48,125 nt of DNA from Clostridiales bacterium UBA7285 (lineage in GTDB: Bacteria; Bacillota; Clostridia; Peptostreptococcales; Anaerovoracaceae), in contig DKRJ01000006.1 in the NCBI GenBank assembly GCA_002472145.1, positions 1 to 48,125 on the forward strand. Direction: 5' to 3'. The notes beneath the pieces were generated by a model. That model was not told where the DNA came from. It did not search any database and was given only the letters and a program-made list of their open reading frames with translations. Below are positions 17,897 through 25,773 of this stretch, piece after piece; within the stretch, counting starts at the first letter, position 1, and each line of letters begins with the position of its first letter. A program made the position numbers and the translations under genes.

Positions 17897-19180
17897 TTAC
17901 TGATGGTGAATCTCTTCCTGATATTCTTTGTTTCTCTCGTGTCTTGCGAGGTGAGCAGGCTCCATGGATTTGATCTGGAGTCCTTCGCCGAGGGCGGAAA
18001 CTCCGCCGAAGTCGAATTTCTTCTTTCCTGTGCAGTAGTCGCACTGGCAAGGGAGATCCGGGAGTCTCGGCTGCGTGTATGTCGTGATGACGCCCTCGTA
18101 GTTCCTGAGGATGATCTTATCAGGAGTCTCGGAGATGACGTACTGTGGCATAACAGGGGTCTTGCCGCCTCCGCCAGGAGCGTCGATGACGAACGTCGGT
18201 ACGCAGAATCCGGAAGTATGTCCGCGGAGGGCTTCCATGATCTCGATACCCTTTGCCATCGTCGTTCTGAAGTGCTCGATACCTACGGACAGGTCGCAGA
18301 TGTAGATATAGTAAGGTCTTACTCTGTTCTTTGTCAGTTCGTGTACCAGGTCGAGCATGACGTACTTGCAGTCGTTGACGCCTCTGAGAAGTACGCTCTG
18401 GTTTCCGAGAGGGATACCTGCGTCAGCGAGCTTGCGGAGAGCTTCCTGAGAAGTAGGTGTCATTTCCTTCGGGTGGTTGAAGTGCGTGTTGAGCCAGATC
18501 GGATGATACTTCTTCAGCATATTGCAGAGGTGATCCGTTATCCTCATCGGCATTACGACAGGAGTTCTGGTGCCGAGTCTGATGATCTCGACGTGGTCGA
18601 TCTTCCTGAGTTCGCTGATGATGTACTCGAGCATGTCGTCTTCAACGAGAAGAGCGTCGCCGCCGGACAGAAGAACGTCTCTGACTTCAGGAGTCCTTCT
18701 GATGTAATCGATGCATTCGTCGATTTCTTCCTTCGACCTTGCTCCGTCCGTTTCGCCCGCGAGTCTTCTTCTGGTGCAGTGTCTGCAGTACATCGAGCAC
18801 TGGTCGGTGATGAGGAAGAGGACTCTGTCAGGATATCTGTGGGTAAGTCCCGGTGCCGGGGAGTCGCTGTCCTCGTGAAGAGGGTCGGCGTCGTCCGCAG
18901 GCGATCTGTGCAGCTCGTTGATCGTAGGAACTGCCTGCATTCTTACCGGGTCTCTCGGGTTATCAGGATCCATGAGGGAAGCGTAGTAAGGGGTGATGCC
19001 TACTCTGAATCCGCCCATGACCTTCTGAATGTCTTCTTTTTCCTGATCGGTGAGGTTGACGACCTGAGCGATCTGCTCTACAGTCGTAAGTCTGTGAGCT
19101 ACCTGCCAGTGCCAATCCATCCACTGTTCTTCAGTGACATCCTTGAAGAGAGGAATGTCTTTCCAGTTTCTAATTGCCAT
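17897..19180 (-). CDS. kamA: Lysine 2,3-aminomutase
   Basis: Radical SAM and PLP enzyme that converts L-lysine to L-beta-lysine, the first step of lysine fermentation. The 427-residue chain has the radical SAM motif C128-SMY-C132-RH-C135, the PLP lysine in GGGGKTPVMPQ near residue 340, and the C-terminal zinc-type cysteines in LPCQCDYC. The length fits the clostridial enzymes rather than the shorter EpmB or arginine relatives. An AAGGAG ribosome binding site precedes the ATG. It is the second gene after kdd, and a perfect hairpin lies in the 77-base gap between them. Confidence 0.96.
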   Translation of the reverse strand: MAIRNWKDIPLFKDVTEEQWMDWHWQVAHRLTTVEQIAQVVNLTDQEKEDIQKVMGGFRVGITPYYASLMDPDNPRDPVRMQAVPTINELHRSPADDADPLHEDSDSPAPGLTHRYPDRVLFLITDQCSMYCRHCTRRRLAGETDGARSKEEIDECIDYIRRTPEVRDVLLSGGDALLVEDDMLEYIISELRKIDHVEIIRLGTRTPVVMPMRITDHLCNMLKKYHPIWLNTHFNHPKEMTPTSQEALRKLADAGIPLGNQSVLLRGVNDCKYVMLDLVHELTKNRVRPYYIYICDLSVGIEHFRTTMAKGIEIMEALRGHTSGFCVPTFVIDAPGGGGKTPVMPQYVISETPDKIILRNYEGVITTYTQPRLPDLPCQCDYCTGKKKFDFGGVSALGEGLQIKSMEPAHLARHERNKEYQEEIHHQ

Positions 19181-19210
19181 TGTTGCTCCTTCCTTTTATC
19201 CTTTTGCAAT

Positions 19211-19239
19211 CAGACGGGGCATACAAGATGCCCCGTCTG
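19211..19239 (-). promoter_or_regulatory. Perfect intercistronic hairpin between kdd and kamA
   Basis: A 12-bp perfect stem (CAGACGGGGCAT/ATGCCCCGTCTG) with a five-base loop and no T-run after it on the minus strand. The lack of a T-run argues for an mRNA-stabilising or processing element rather than a terminator. Confidence 0.7.
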
Positions 19240-19257
19240 GATAGATAGCAGATCAAA

Positions 19258-20319
19258 CTATGCGTACATCTCTTCGAAGAGTTTTCTGATGCCTTCGTTC
19301 TCTCTGAGTTCCTGGAGCGTGATCTCGGCGTGTCCTGCGGTGTAGCCGTTGCCGATGATCATGTCGACGTCCTTGCCTACGCCCTCAGCTCCGAGCGCTG
19401 CCTTTGTGAAGCTCGTTGCCATCGAGAAGAAGTAAACAAGTCCCTTATCCTTCGTGCAGAGGATGGAAGCCATCTCTGTGTCGTCGATGTTTACGCAGTT
19501 GATTACGAGGTCGCAGAGTTCGCCGTTCGTGATCTCGCTTACCTTCTCATACATTCCGACTGCGTCTGTAGCGCTGTGATGGAAGTAAACGTCAGCAACT
19601 CCGAGCTTGCGTGCTCTGTCCTCGGACTTCTGGGAACCTGCGGCGCAGATGACCTTGCCCGTGACTCCTGCTCTCTTCTTCGCTTCGTAGAGGCAGAGGA
19701 TACCGGATTTTCCGCCGCCGCCGATGACCATGACAGTCATGCCAGGCTTAACGAGTTTAGCAGTCTGAGCAGGTGCTCCGGCTACGTCGAGTGCGGAGAG
19801 TGCGAGTCCTTCCGGCATGTCGTCAGGAAGCTTCGCATAGATGCCGCTCTGGAAGAGGATCGCGTGTCCCTTGATGTCGACCTGGTCGATAGCAGGTCTC
19901 ATAGCGACGATCTCGTCGATCACGAGCGGTGTGAGTGAAAGAGAAACGAGCGTAGCGATCTTGTCTCCAACCTTCAGGTCGCCCTTCCAGTTAGGTCCGA
20001 TCTCTTCTACTTTACCGATAAGCATTCCGCCGGAACCTGTCCACGGGTTCTTAAGTTTGCCTTCCTTAGCCACGATGTCGAGGATCGTCTCGCCGACCTT
20101 CTTCATATCCGCGTCAGATGTGATGTCCGCAGGCTTCTTGCCTACAGCGTGATCGCAGATGGATGTGAAGGAAGCGGAGTCGACGTTCAGAGTCTTGACA
20201 GCGATCTTAACTTCGTTGTCGTAGATCTCCATATCGTTGTCGATCTTCATTGCCGGCTGCGGAAGAACTCCCTTAGGCTCGATGACTCTGTGAGTTCCGT
20301 ACGGATTTCCCTTTTTCAT
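19258..20319 (-). CDS. kdd: L-erythro-3,5-diaminohexanoate dehydrogenase
   Basis: NAD(P)-dependent oxidative deamination of 3,5-diaminohexanoate to 3-keto-5-aminohexanoate, the third step of lysine fermentation. The 353-residue product begins with the characteristic GTHRVIEPKGVLPQPA and has a Rossmann loop VIGGGGKSG near residue 205. A strong ribosome binding site, AGGAGGT, precedes the ATG. It is the first gene of the kdd-kamABCDE operon, driven by a sigma-A type promoter. The neighbouring regulator contains a diverged copy of this whole protein, so care is needed with automated names. The next pathway enzyme, Kce, is not found in the window. Confidence 0.93.
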   Translation of the reverse strand: MKKGNPYGTHRVIEPKGVLPQPAMKIDNDMEIYDNEVKIAVKTLNVDSASFTSICDHAVGKKPADITSDADMKKVGETILDIVAKEGKLKNPWTGSGGMLIGKVEEIGPNWKGDLKVGDKIATLVSLSLTPLVIDEIVAMRPAIDQVDIKGHAILFQSGIYAKLPDDMPEGLALSALDVAGAPAQTAKLVKPGMTVMVIGGGGKSGILCLYEAKKRAGVTGKVICAAGSQKSEDRARKLGVADVYFHHSATDAVGMYEKVSEITNGELCDLVINCVNIDDTEMASILCTKDKGLVYFFSMATSFTKAALGAEGVGKDVDMIIGNGYTAGHAEITLQELRENEGIRKLFEEMYA

Positions 20320-20407
20320 AATATCTTACCTCCTGTGAAGTGAAATAAAGAATAAACCGTTTTGATCGGATTTACGGACGATATAACTCAAACTTTCGTC
20401 CTTAACC

Positions 20408-20437
20408 ATTATAGAGCAAAAACCGATTTTATGTCTA
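20408..20437 (-). promoter_or_regulatory. Predicted sigma-A promoter of the kdd-kam operon
   Basis: TAGACA (20432-20437), 18-base spacer, TATAAT (20408-20413) on the minus strand, about 90 bases before the kdd start. GTGAAC/GTTCAC half-sites lie 45-85 bases further upstream. I saw no -24/-12 element here. Confidence 0.7.
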
Positions 20438-20482
20438 TTATTTGGTAAACACCGCCGACAGAAATTCTGATTTCCGGAAAAT

Positions 20483-20520
20483 GTGAACCGATTTGTGTTC
20501 ACGCCTGCCACGCGGTGAAC
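20483..20520. promoter_or_regulatory. Cluster of three GTGAAC/GTTCAC half-sites upstream of kdd
   Basis: GTGAAC at 20483-20488, GTTCAC at 20497-20502 and GTGAAC at 20515-20520. Neighbouring pairs form inverted repeats with 8- and 12-base gaps. The same hexamers form the palindrome in front of kal, so they are likely sites for the sigma-54 regulator encoded between the two. Confidence 0.6.
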
Positions 20521-20615
20521 CGAATGTGCGTTTTGCGTCGTCAAAGCATTGACTTTGCAACGTTTATACGCCGCCGCGCAGCCCGCTTGCTCCGCTCCCG
20601 GGACGCGAGAAAACG

Positions 20616-22688
20616 CTACAGTCCGTATTTGTTTTTCTTCCTCACGAGCTGCGTCTGGCTGATGCCGATCGCCGAGGCGGCTTTCCTGGTCGAGCCGTAT
20701 TTTTCGAGGGCGTGCTTGATGATATTCTTCTCGAAATTCTGGACCATGACGTCCATGTTCACGTTCTCGCCGGCGTCCTTGCCGTCGCTTCCGCTTATGA
20801 TGTTTCCGTCGAAGACGTCGGCGTGCAGTTCGCGCATCACGTCGAGCAGCGAGATCTCCTCGTTCTTCGACGATATCATCAGCCTCTGCACCACGTTCTC
20901 CAGTTCCCTTATGTTTCCCGGCCATTCGCACTGGCAGAGATATTCGACGGCGTCGCTGCTGATGGTCCGCTCGATGCCGAACCTCTGCCCGTACATTTTA
21001 AGGAAATGATTTACGAGAGCCGGGATATCCGCCGTCCTGTCGCGGAGCGCCGGGACCCTGATCCTGACGACGTTCAGCCTGTAATACAGGTCGCGTCTGA
21101 ACCCGCCCGCGTCTATGAAGTCCTCCAGGTCCCTGTTCGTCGCGGAGATTATCCTGACGTTAGCCTTTACCGGCGTAGTTCCGCCTACGCGGAAAAATTC
21201 GCAGTCCTGGATGACCCTGAGCAGCTTAGCCTGCATATCGGGCTGCAGTTCCGTCACCTCGTCGAGGAAGATCGAGCCGTTGTCGGCGAGCTCGAAGTAG
21301 CCCTTCTTCCCTGTCGCGGACGCGCCGGTGAAGGCGCCCTTTTCGTAGCCGAAAAACTCCGATTCTATGAGGTTAGGCGACACGGACGCGCAGTTTACTT
21401 TAATGAACGGCTGAAGCCTGCGGCTGCTGTTCTTATGTATGATGTTCGCGATCTTTTCTTTGCCGGCGCCCGTTTCGCCGGTAATGAGGACGTTGCAGTC
21501 GTATTTTGCCACCGTCAACGCCTCGTCCAGCGCCACCGACATGGAGTGGCTCTCGCAGACGAAATCCTCTATGAGTGACGCTGCCGCTCCCGATTTCATC
21601 CTCTGCATCTTGCGGCTCTCGGACACCGGATAGTCCGCAGCCGGCTTTGCCGAAGTCTCCTCCGCGGATTCGATGTACGGCATCATGCTGCGCACTATGT
21701 CAAAGTCGAATTCGTCGTATGCCTCCAGATACCCGTCGGCGCATCTGATGTCGAGTTGGCGCGATATCGCTTCGGTTATGTAAAGCGCGATGTTGTAGTT
21801 GTTGATGAGATTAGCAAAAATGACCGTGCCGCCGCTCTTTGTCGCGAGGATGTTCACGGTCTCCGCGCCCTGCAGCTCGGCGCAGTTCACCGTAAGGTCG
21901 AAACAGCCCTCGCCGTTGATGGTCTCTATGCACTCGAGCGGCTTCAGGATATCGACGTAATGTATCGAGGTGAAGACGTCCTTTATGAGCCTGTCTATGC
22001 CCTCGCCCTGAAGCACGGCGTCGGTTTTGTTGTCGAGGAGGCAGACGACCTCGGCGTCCTCGCGCGCGACGCGCCTGATGGCGGTGCCGAAGACGAGATT
22101 GGCAAGCAGGTTGTTCCCCACGACGAGAAAGCGCTTTTTTCCGACCGCGGTGTTGCTGATCCTGTAGATGGTCCCGGATTCGTTGAAAACAAAGAGAAGC
22201 AGGGCGATGTTCAGGTTTTCCGGCTTCCTGATGATAGGGATCTTGCCGCTGACTATGCAGTAGCCCTCGATCTCGATCTGGCCGAACGCCTTGTCGACCT
22301 TAGTGATCCTGTCGATGTAAAGAGGTATCGTCGCCAGCGAAGCGTTGCAGATGACCTCATCGCCCGGAACAAAGCCCTTCTCGTTGCGATACGAAGGCCC
22401 TACCTCGCTGACCGTCCCGTACAGGAGGCCGCCGGTGTCCGTTACCGGATTGTGGAGTTTCCCGCGCCGGATGACGATGTCCATGATGCGCTGCTTGATG
22501 CGCTCCTCGTTGTTGTTCGCCTCCAGGCAGATCTCCTTGAAACTGGTGCATTCTATGTGCACGCGTTTTACGTCGATGCGCATCTCCTCGGGGTAGATCG
22601 CCCGCGTATTGTCGAGCTTCCAAGCCGAAGTCGGAAGCGCGTGCTTTGGTTCCAAAACTCTTCTGATACCGTAATCGCTTTCGTTCAT
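20616..22688 (-). CDS. Sigma-54-dependent activator with a Kdd-like sensor domain
   Basis: About 690 residues in three parts. Residues 1-345 align end to end with Kdd (YGIRRVLEPKHALPTSAWKLDN against YGTHRVIEPKGVLPQPAMKIDN, GKLHNPVTDTGGLLYGTVSEVGP, and so on). The Rossmann loop GGGGKSG has become GNNLLAN, so catalysis and normal cofactor binding are probably lost. Then comes a sigma-54 AAA+ domain with Walker A GETGAGKE, the sigma-contact loop GAFTGA, and FLDEV; finally a TyrR/Fis-type helix-turn-helix (TRKAASAIGISQTQL). I infer an activator of lysine fermentation that senses a pathway intermediate. The start at 22688 is chosen by alignment with Kdd; no strong ribosome binding site is present. 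It is divergent from kal. Confidence 0.9.
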   Translation of the reverse strand: MNESDYGIRRVLEPKHALPTSAWKLDNTRAIYPEEMRIDVKRVHIECTSFKEICLEANNNEERIKQRIMDIVIRRGKLHNPVTDTGGLLYGTVSEVGPSYRNEKGFVPGDEVICNASLATIPLYIDRITKVDKAFGQIEIEGYCIVSGKIPIIRKPENLNIALLLFVFNESGTIYRISNTAVGKKRFLVVGNNLLANLVFGTAIRRVAREDAEVVCLLDNKTDAVLQGEGIDRLIKDVFTSIHYVDILKPLECIETINGEGCFDLTVNCAELQGAETVNILATKSGGTVIFANLINNYNIALYITEAISRQLDIRCADGYLEAYDEFDFDIVRSMMPYIESAEETSAKPAADYPVSESRKMQRMKSGAAASLIEDFVCESHSMSVALDEALTVAKYDCNVLITGETGAGKEKIANIIHKNSSRRLQPFIKVNCASVSPNLIESEFFGYEKGAFTGASATGKKGYFELADNGSIFLDEVTELQPDMQAKLLRVIQDCEFFRVGGTTPVKANVRIISATNRDLEDFIDAGGFRRDLYYRLNVVRIRVPALRDRTADIPALVNHFLKMYGQRFGIERTISSDAVEYLCQCEWPGNIRELENVVQRLMISSKNEEISLLDVMRELHADVFDGNIISGSDGKDAGENVNMDVMVQNFEKNIIKHALEKYGSTRKAASAIGISQTQLVRKKNKYGL

Positions 22689-22768
22689 TTTACGCACCGT
22701 TTTTGGCCGTACTAATGGCCGCGCAGGCATATGCCGCGCCGGAAGATCACTGTGGATAATTCATTTAG

Positions 22769-22792
22769 TGTTCACCTCGGAAGCGGTGAACA
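22769..22792. promoter_or_regulatory. Palindromic upstream activator site (TGTTCACC-N8-GGTGAACA)
   Basis: A perfect 8-bp inverted repeat with an 8-base spacer between the regulator and kal, centred about 60 bases upstream of the kal -24/-12 promoter. Its GTTCAC/GTGAAC core recurs upstream of kdd. It is the best candidate enhancer for the sigma-54 activator. Confidence 0.7.
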
Positions 22793-22833
22793 TAATTCGG
22801 TTCGGTTTTGATGTAATTTCAATATATACCCAA

Positions 22834-22849
22834 TGGCATGGATTTTGCA
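22834..22849 (+). promoter_or_regulatory. Sigma-54 promoter of kal
   Basis: TGGCAT (22834-22839), five bases, TTGCA (22845-22849): the -24 GG and -12 GC are exactly ten bases apart, as required. Only one position differs from TGGCAC-N5-TTGCA. Confidence 0.85.
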
Positions 22850-22860
22850 ATATTTTTTTA

Positions 22861-22890
22861 TGGACATCGTCGGCAGCCCGGGGGTATAAT
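22861..22890 (+). promoter_or_regulatory. Second, sigma-A type promoter of kal
   Basis: TGGACA (22861-22866), 18-base spacer, TATAAT (22885-22890), directly downstream of the sigma-54 element. This would give a basal transcript beside the activated one. Confidence 0.6.
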
Positions 22891-22955
22891 CGAAATGCCC
22901 GAGACTGAAGGCAAAAGATTTTAAAGCACTGTTTTTCTAATGAAGGAGAATTAAG

Positions 22956-23351
22956 ATGGCTGAAGAAAAAATCACATCGACACTCAGACTCAGAATGTCT
23001 GCAAAAGACGCTCACTACGGCGGAAACCTCGTTGACGGAGCGCATATGGTACACCTCTTCGGAGACGTCGCGACCGAGCTCCTGATCAAACTCGACGGAG
23101 ACGAGGGTCTCTTCTGCGCATATGACAACGTAGAATTCCTGGCTCCTGTTTATGCCGGCGACTACATCGAGGCATACGGCGAGATCGAAAGGATCGGCAA
23201 CACGTCCAGAACGATGAAGTTCGAAGCCCGCAAGGTTGTTCAGGCCCGCCCTGACATCAGCGCTTCCGCGGCCGACTCCCTCGAAGAGCCTGTAGTTGTC
23301 TGCAGAGCGCACGGAACATGCGTTACGCCTAAGGCAGCAAAGAGAAAATAG
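22956..23351 (+). CDS. kal: 3-aminobutyryl-CoA ammonia-lyase
   Basis: Hotdog-fold enzyme of 131 residues that removes ammonia from L-3-aminobutyryl-CoA to give crotonyl-CoA, the step linking lysine fermentation to butyrate formation. The sequence (LRLRMSAKDAHYGGNLVDGAHMVHLFGDVATEL, then AYDNVEFLAPVYAGDYIEAYGEI) is typical of the family. An AAGGAG ribosome binding site is present. It stands alone, with a sigma-54 and a sigma-A promoter upstream and a terminator downstream, divergent from the Kdd-like regulator. In known clusters kal usually lies beside kce, which is absent here. Confidence 0.94.
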   Translation: MAEEKITSTLRLRMSAKDAHYGGNLVDGAHMVHLFGDVATELLIKLDGDEGLFCAYDNVEFLAPVYAGDYIEAYGEIERIGNTSRTMKFEARKVVQARPDISASAADSLEEPVVVCRAHGTCVTPKAAKRK

Positions 23352-23389
23352 CACATCTTGCATTTTCCCGAATAATATACGGCAATAAA

Positions 23390-23428
23390 AATCCGGACGC
23401 CGGGGTTCGACCCGCAGGCGTCCGGATT
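23390..23428. terminator. Bidirectional terminator between kal and rluB
   Basis: A perfect 12-bp stem AATCCGGACGCC/GGCGTCCGGATT, flanked by A residues on the left and T residues on the right, so it can serve both convergent genes. Confidence 0.9.
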
Positions 23429-23429
23429 T

Positions 23430-24146
23430 TCAGTTTCTTCCGCCGTCTCCGGCAAGCGCCGCTATTTCCTGTTTTGTCAGAGACCTGTACGTTCCTTCCT
23501 TCAGCCGTCCGAGCCTGACGGTGCCGATCGCGGTCCGCTTCAGTTCTTCGACCTCGCACCCGACAGAGGAGAGCATCTTCCTCACCTGATGGTATTTACC
23601 CTCGTGGATCGTGATGTCCACGACGGTGTATTTTTCAGCGGTCTTTACGACCTCGACCTTTGCCGGCGACGTGACGAAGCCGCCTATGTCGACGCCCTCG
23701 CGCATCCTGTCGCATGCTTTGGTCCCGAGGAACCCGCGCACCACCGCTCTGTACGTTTTGCCGAGTTCATGCTTCGGATGGCTGACCTTATACGCAAAAT
23801 CGCCGTCGTTCGTCATGATGATCATCCCGCTCGTGTTGTAGTCGAGGCGGCCGACGGGGAACACCCGCTCCTCGACGTCTGTCATCAGATCCGTGACCTG
23901 AGGCCTCCCGAACTGGTCGTCCACCGTTGTAACGTATCCGACCGGCTTGTTCAGCAGGTAGTAGACCTTCCTCTCGCTCGGCTTGATCACACTTCCGTTT
24001 ACTTCGACCGCGTCGCCTTCCTTTACGTCATATCCCGGAGCCGTAAGCACGCAGCCGTTGACCTTTACGTTTCCGGCGGCTATCAGTTCGTCGGCCTTGC
24101 GCCTGCTGCAGACGCCCGCCGAAGCTATATATTTGTTGATCCTCAT
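23430..24146 (-). CDS. rluB: RsuA/RluB-family rRNA pseudouridine synthase
   Basis: Isomerises a specific uridine in ribosomal RNA. The 238-residue protein starts with an S4 RNA-binding domain (MRINKYIASAGVCSRRKADELI) and then has the catalytic motif VGRLDYNTSGMIIMTNDG with the active aspartate. The HEGKYHQVRKMLSSVG segment is also typical. The family groups RsuA, RluB, RluE and RluF cannot be separated by eye; RluB is the usual call in Bacillota. It lies 24 bases downstream of the SCIFF maturase gene, so it is probably cotranscribed. Confidence 0.88.
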   Translation of the reverse strand: MRINKYIASAGVCSRRKADELIAAGNVKVNGCVLTAPGYDVKEGDAVEVNGSVIKPSERKVYYLLNKPVGYVTTVDDQFGRPQVTDLMTDVEERVFPVGRLDYNTSGMIIMTNDGDFAYKVSHPKHELGKTYRAVVRGFLGTKACDRMREGVDIGGFVTSPAKVEVVKTAEKYTVVDITIHEGKYHQVRKMLSSVGCEVEELKRTAIGTVRLGRLKEGTYRSLTKQEIAALAGDGGRN

Positions 24147-24170
24147 CCGATCACTTCCAATCCCGAAGGG

Positions 24171-25571
24171 CTATTCCGAAAGCCCCGCCTCGCGGCAGGC
24201 CACCTCGTACATCAGCGCGCACTCTATCCTCTTCCTGAAGAGTTCGCACCCGTACTCATAGACGCCTTTGATGCTTCCCGTCGAATGATAGGCGTTTGCC
24301 GCGCATCCGCCGCTGCAGTAGAGTTTGGCCCAGCAGTCGCGGCATTCGTCGCGCGCGTAGACGTTGCAGAGTTTGAACTCGTCACGAAGTTCCGTCGCGG
24401 TGATCCCGTCAAAAATATTCCCGGCGAGGAACGAACTCTCTCCTACGAACTGGTGGCACGGGTACAGATCCCCGGACGGAGTGACGGCAAAATAATCCGT
24501 TCCAGACCCGCAGCCCGAGATGCGCTTGTAGACGCACGGTCCGTGTTCCAGATCGAGCATGTAGTGATAGAAAACGAAAGGCTTCCCGGCGCGTTTCCGT
24601 TCGAGCAGAAGGTCGGCCAGTTCCTCGTACTGTCTGAATACGACAGGCATATCTTCATCCGTCAGCGCGAACCTGCTCGACGGGTCGCAGACGACCGGTT
24701 CCATCGAGAGCTTCGTGAAGCCCAGATCGAGCATGTGCCTGACGTCCTTCATGAAATCCGGGTTATAGTGCGTGAAAGTGCCGCGCATATAATAATTGCG
24801 GTCTCCGCGCGCCGCCACGAGTTTCTGAAATTTAGGAACGATGATGTCATAACTGCCGCGCCCGTCGGCAGTGCGCCTCTCGCGGTCGTGGATCTCCCTG
24901 CGTCCGTCGAGGCTGAGCACTACGTTATAGCACTCGCGGTTGACGAAGTCGATGACGTCGTCATCTATCCCCATGCCGTTTGTCGTCAGCGTGAACCTGA
25001 TATTCTTTCCGTGTTCTTTTTCGATCGAGCGCGCGTAGGCGACGGTCTTTTTCACGACGTCAAAGTTCAGGAGCGGCTCACCGCCGAAAAAGTCCACCTC
25101 GAGGTTGCGGCGTTCGCCTGAATTCTCGACGAGAAAATCGATGGCGCGTTTTGCCGTTTCCTCGCTCATGAGGGCGCTCTTTCCGTGGAATCTTCCCTGC
25201 CCGGCAAAGCAGTACGAGCACGTCAGATCGCACGCGTGAGCCACGTGGAGGCAGAGAGCTTTTATCTCGGTGCGCCTGTTTTTCAGCGCGCCGGCGGATG
25301 GCTCGAATATGTCCCCGGTAAAAAGTTTATGGCGTTCGATCAGTTCCCTGACATCCGCGCACGTCTCGGAGATATCCTCCGGCGTCACGTCCGGGCGCCC
25401 CGAGTACTTCCCGAGAACGGCGCCTGTCATCGCCGCGGCGTTCTCCTCTGCCGAAACCGAAGGATTAAAAAGATGGATGATGTCAAATGCAACATCATCC
25501 ACCACGTGAACCGATCCGCTGTAAACATCGACGACTATGTTATAACCGCCCAGTTTATACTGATGGATCAT
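24171..25571 (-). CDS. SCIFF peptide maturase, radical SAM/SPASM thioether synthase
   Basis: 466 residues. CDLTCSYCFAGQGRFHG is the radical SAM cluster motif, and the C-terminal cysteine-rich SPASM region (CNVYARDECRDCWAKLYCSGGCAAN) holds auxiliary clusters. This is the enzyme that forms cysteine-to-alpha-carbon thioether links in the SCIFF precursor, a pair kept across nearly all Clostridia. Its N-terminal part is the peptide-recognition domain. The ATG is one base after the stop of the precursor gene, so the two are translationally coupled. The function of the mature SCIFF peptide is unknown. Confidence 0.93.
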   Translation of the reverse strand: MIHQYKLGGYNIVVDVYSGSVHVVDDVAFDIIHLFNPSVSAEENAAAMTGAVLGKYSGRPDVTPEDISETCADVRELIERHKLFTGDIFEPSAGALKNRRTEIKALCLHVAHACDLTCSYCFAGQGRFHGKSALMSEETAKRAIDFLVENSGERRNLEVDFFGGEPLLNFDVVKKTVAYARSIEKEHGKNIRFTLTTNGMGIDDDVIDFVNRECYNVVLSLDGRREIHDRERRTADGRGSYDIIVPKFQKLVAARGDRNYYMRGTFTHYNPDFMKDVRHMLDLGFTKLSMEPVVCDPSSRFALTDEDMPVVFRQYEELADLLLERKRAGKPFVFYHYMLDLEHGPCVYKRISGCGSGTDYFAVTPSGDLYPCHQFVGESSFLAGNIFDGITATELRDEFKLCNVYARDECRDCWAKLYCSGGCAANAYHSTGSIKGVYEYGCELFRKRIECALMYEVACREAGLSE

Positions 25572-25572
25572 A

Positions 25573-25716
25573 TCAGTTCTTCTTTTCGCACTCCTGATTC
25601 GCTACGCCGCATGATGTTTTGCAGGCGGACTGGCAGGACGTCTGGCACTCGCCGCATCCTCCGTCTTTCAGGCTCTCGCGGAGATCTCTCGTTTCGATTG
25701 TTTTGATTCTTTTCAT
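25573..25716 (-). CDS. scfA: SCIFF ribosomal peptide precursor (six cysteines)
   Basis: A 47-residue peptide, MKRIKTIETRDLRESL leader followed by a core with exactly six cysteines (C21, C24, C28, C32, C36, C43), the defining pattern of the SCIFF family. I chose the ATG at 25716, preceded by AAGAAAGGAATA; the same frame stays open upstream through the tandem repeats to a TTG at 25869, but no known SCIFF carries such a leader. It sits directly in front of its maturase. The likely promoter lies 30-60 bases upstream, in the last unit of a 48-bp repeat. Confidence 0.94.
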   Translation of the reverse strand: MKRIKTIETRDLRESLKDGGCGECQTSCQSACKTSCGVANQECEKKN

Positions 25717-25744
25717 AGCAGTATTCCTTTCTTCACGATTTACT

Positions 25745-25773
25745 ATCTTATCCGCGCGCCGTTGTTTTGTCAA
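25745..25773 (-). promoter_or_regulatory. Predicted promoter of the SCIFF operon
   Basis: TTGACA (25768-25773), 17-base spacer, TAAGAT (25745-25750) on the minus strand. The -35 hexamer belongs to the unit of the 48-bp repeat nearest the peptide gene; the other two copies of TTGACA have no matching -10. Confidence 0.75.

Noticed and set aside
17903..19345. 480-codon plus-strand frame opposite kamA
   Set aside because: Antisense to kamA; composition rich in Val, Asp, Arg and Ser, no domain and no ribosome binding site.
20541..20600. Possible sigma-54 element near TTTGCAACG upstream of kdd
   Set aside because: No GG at the required distance on either strand, so the -24/-12 rule is not met.
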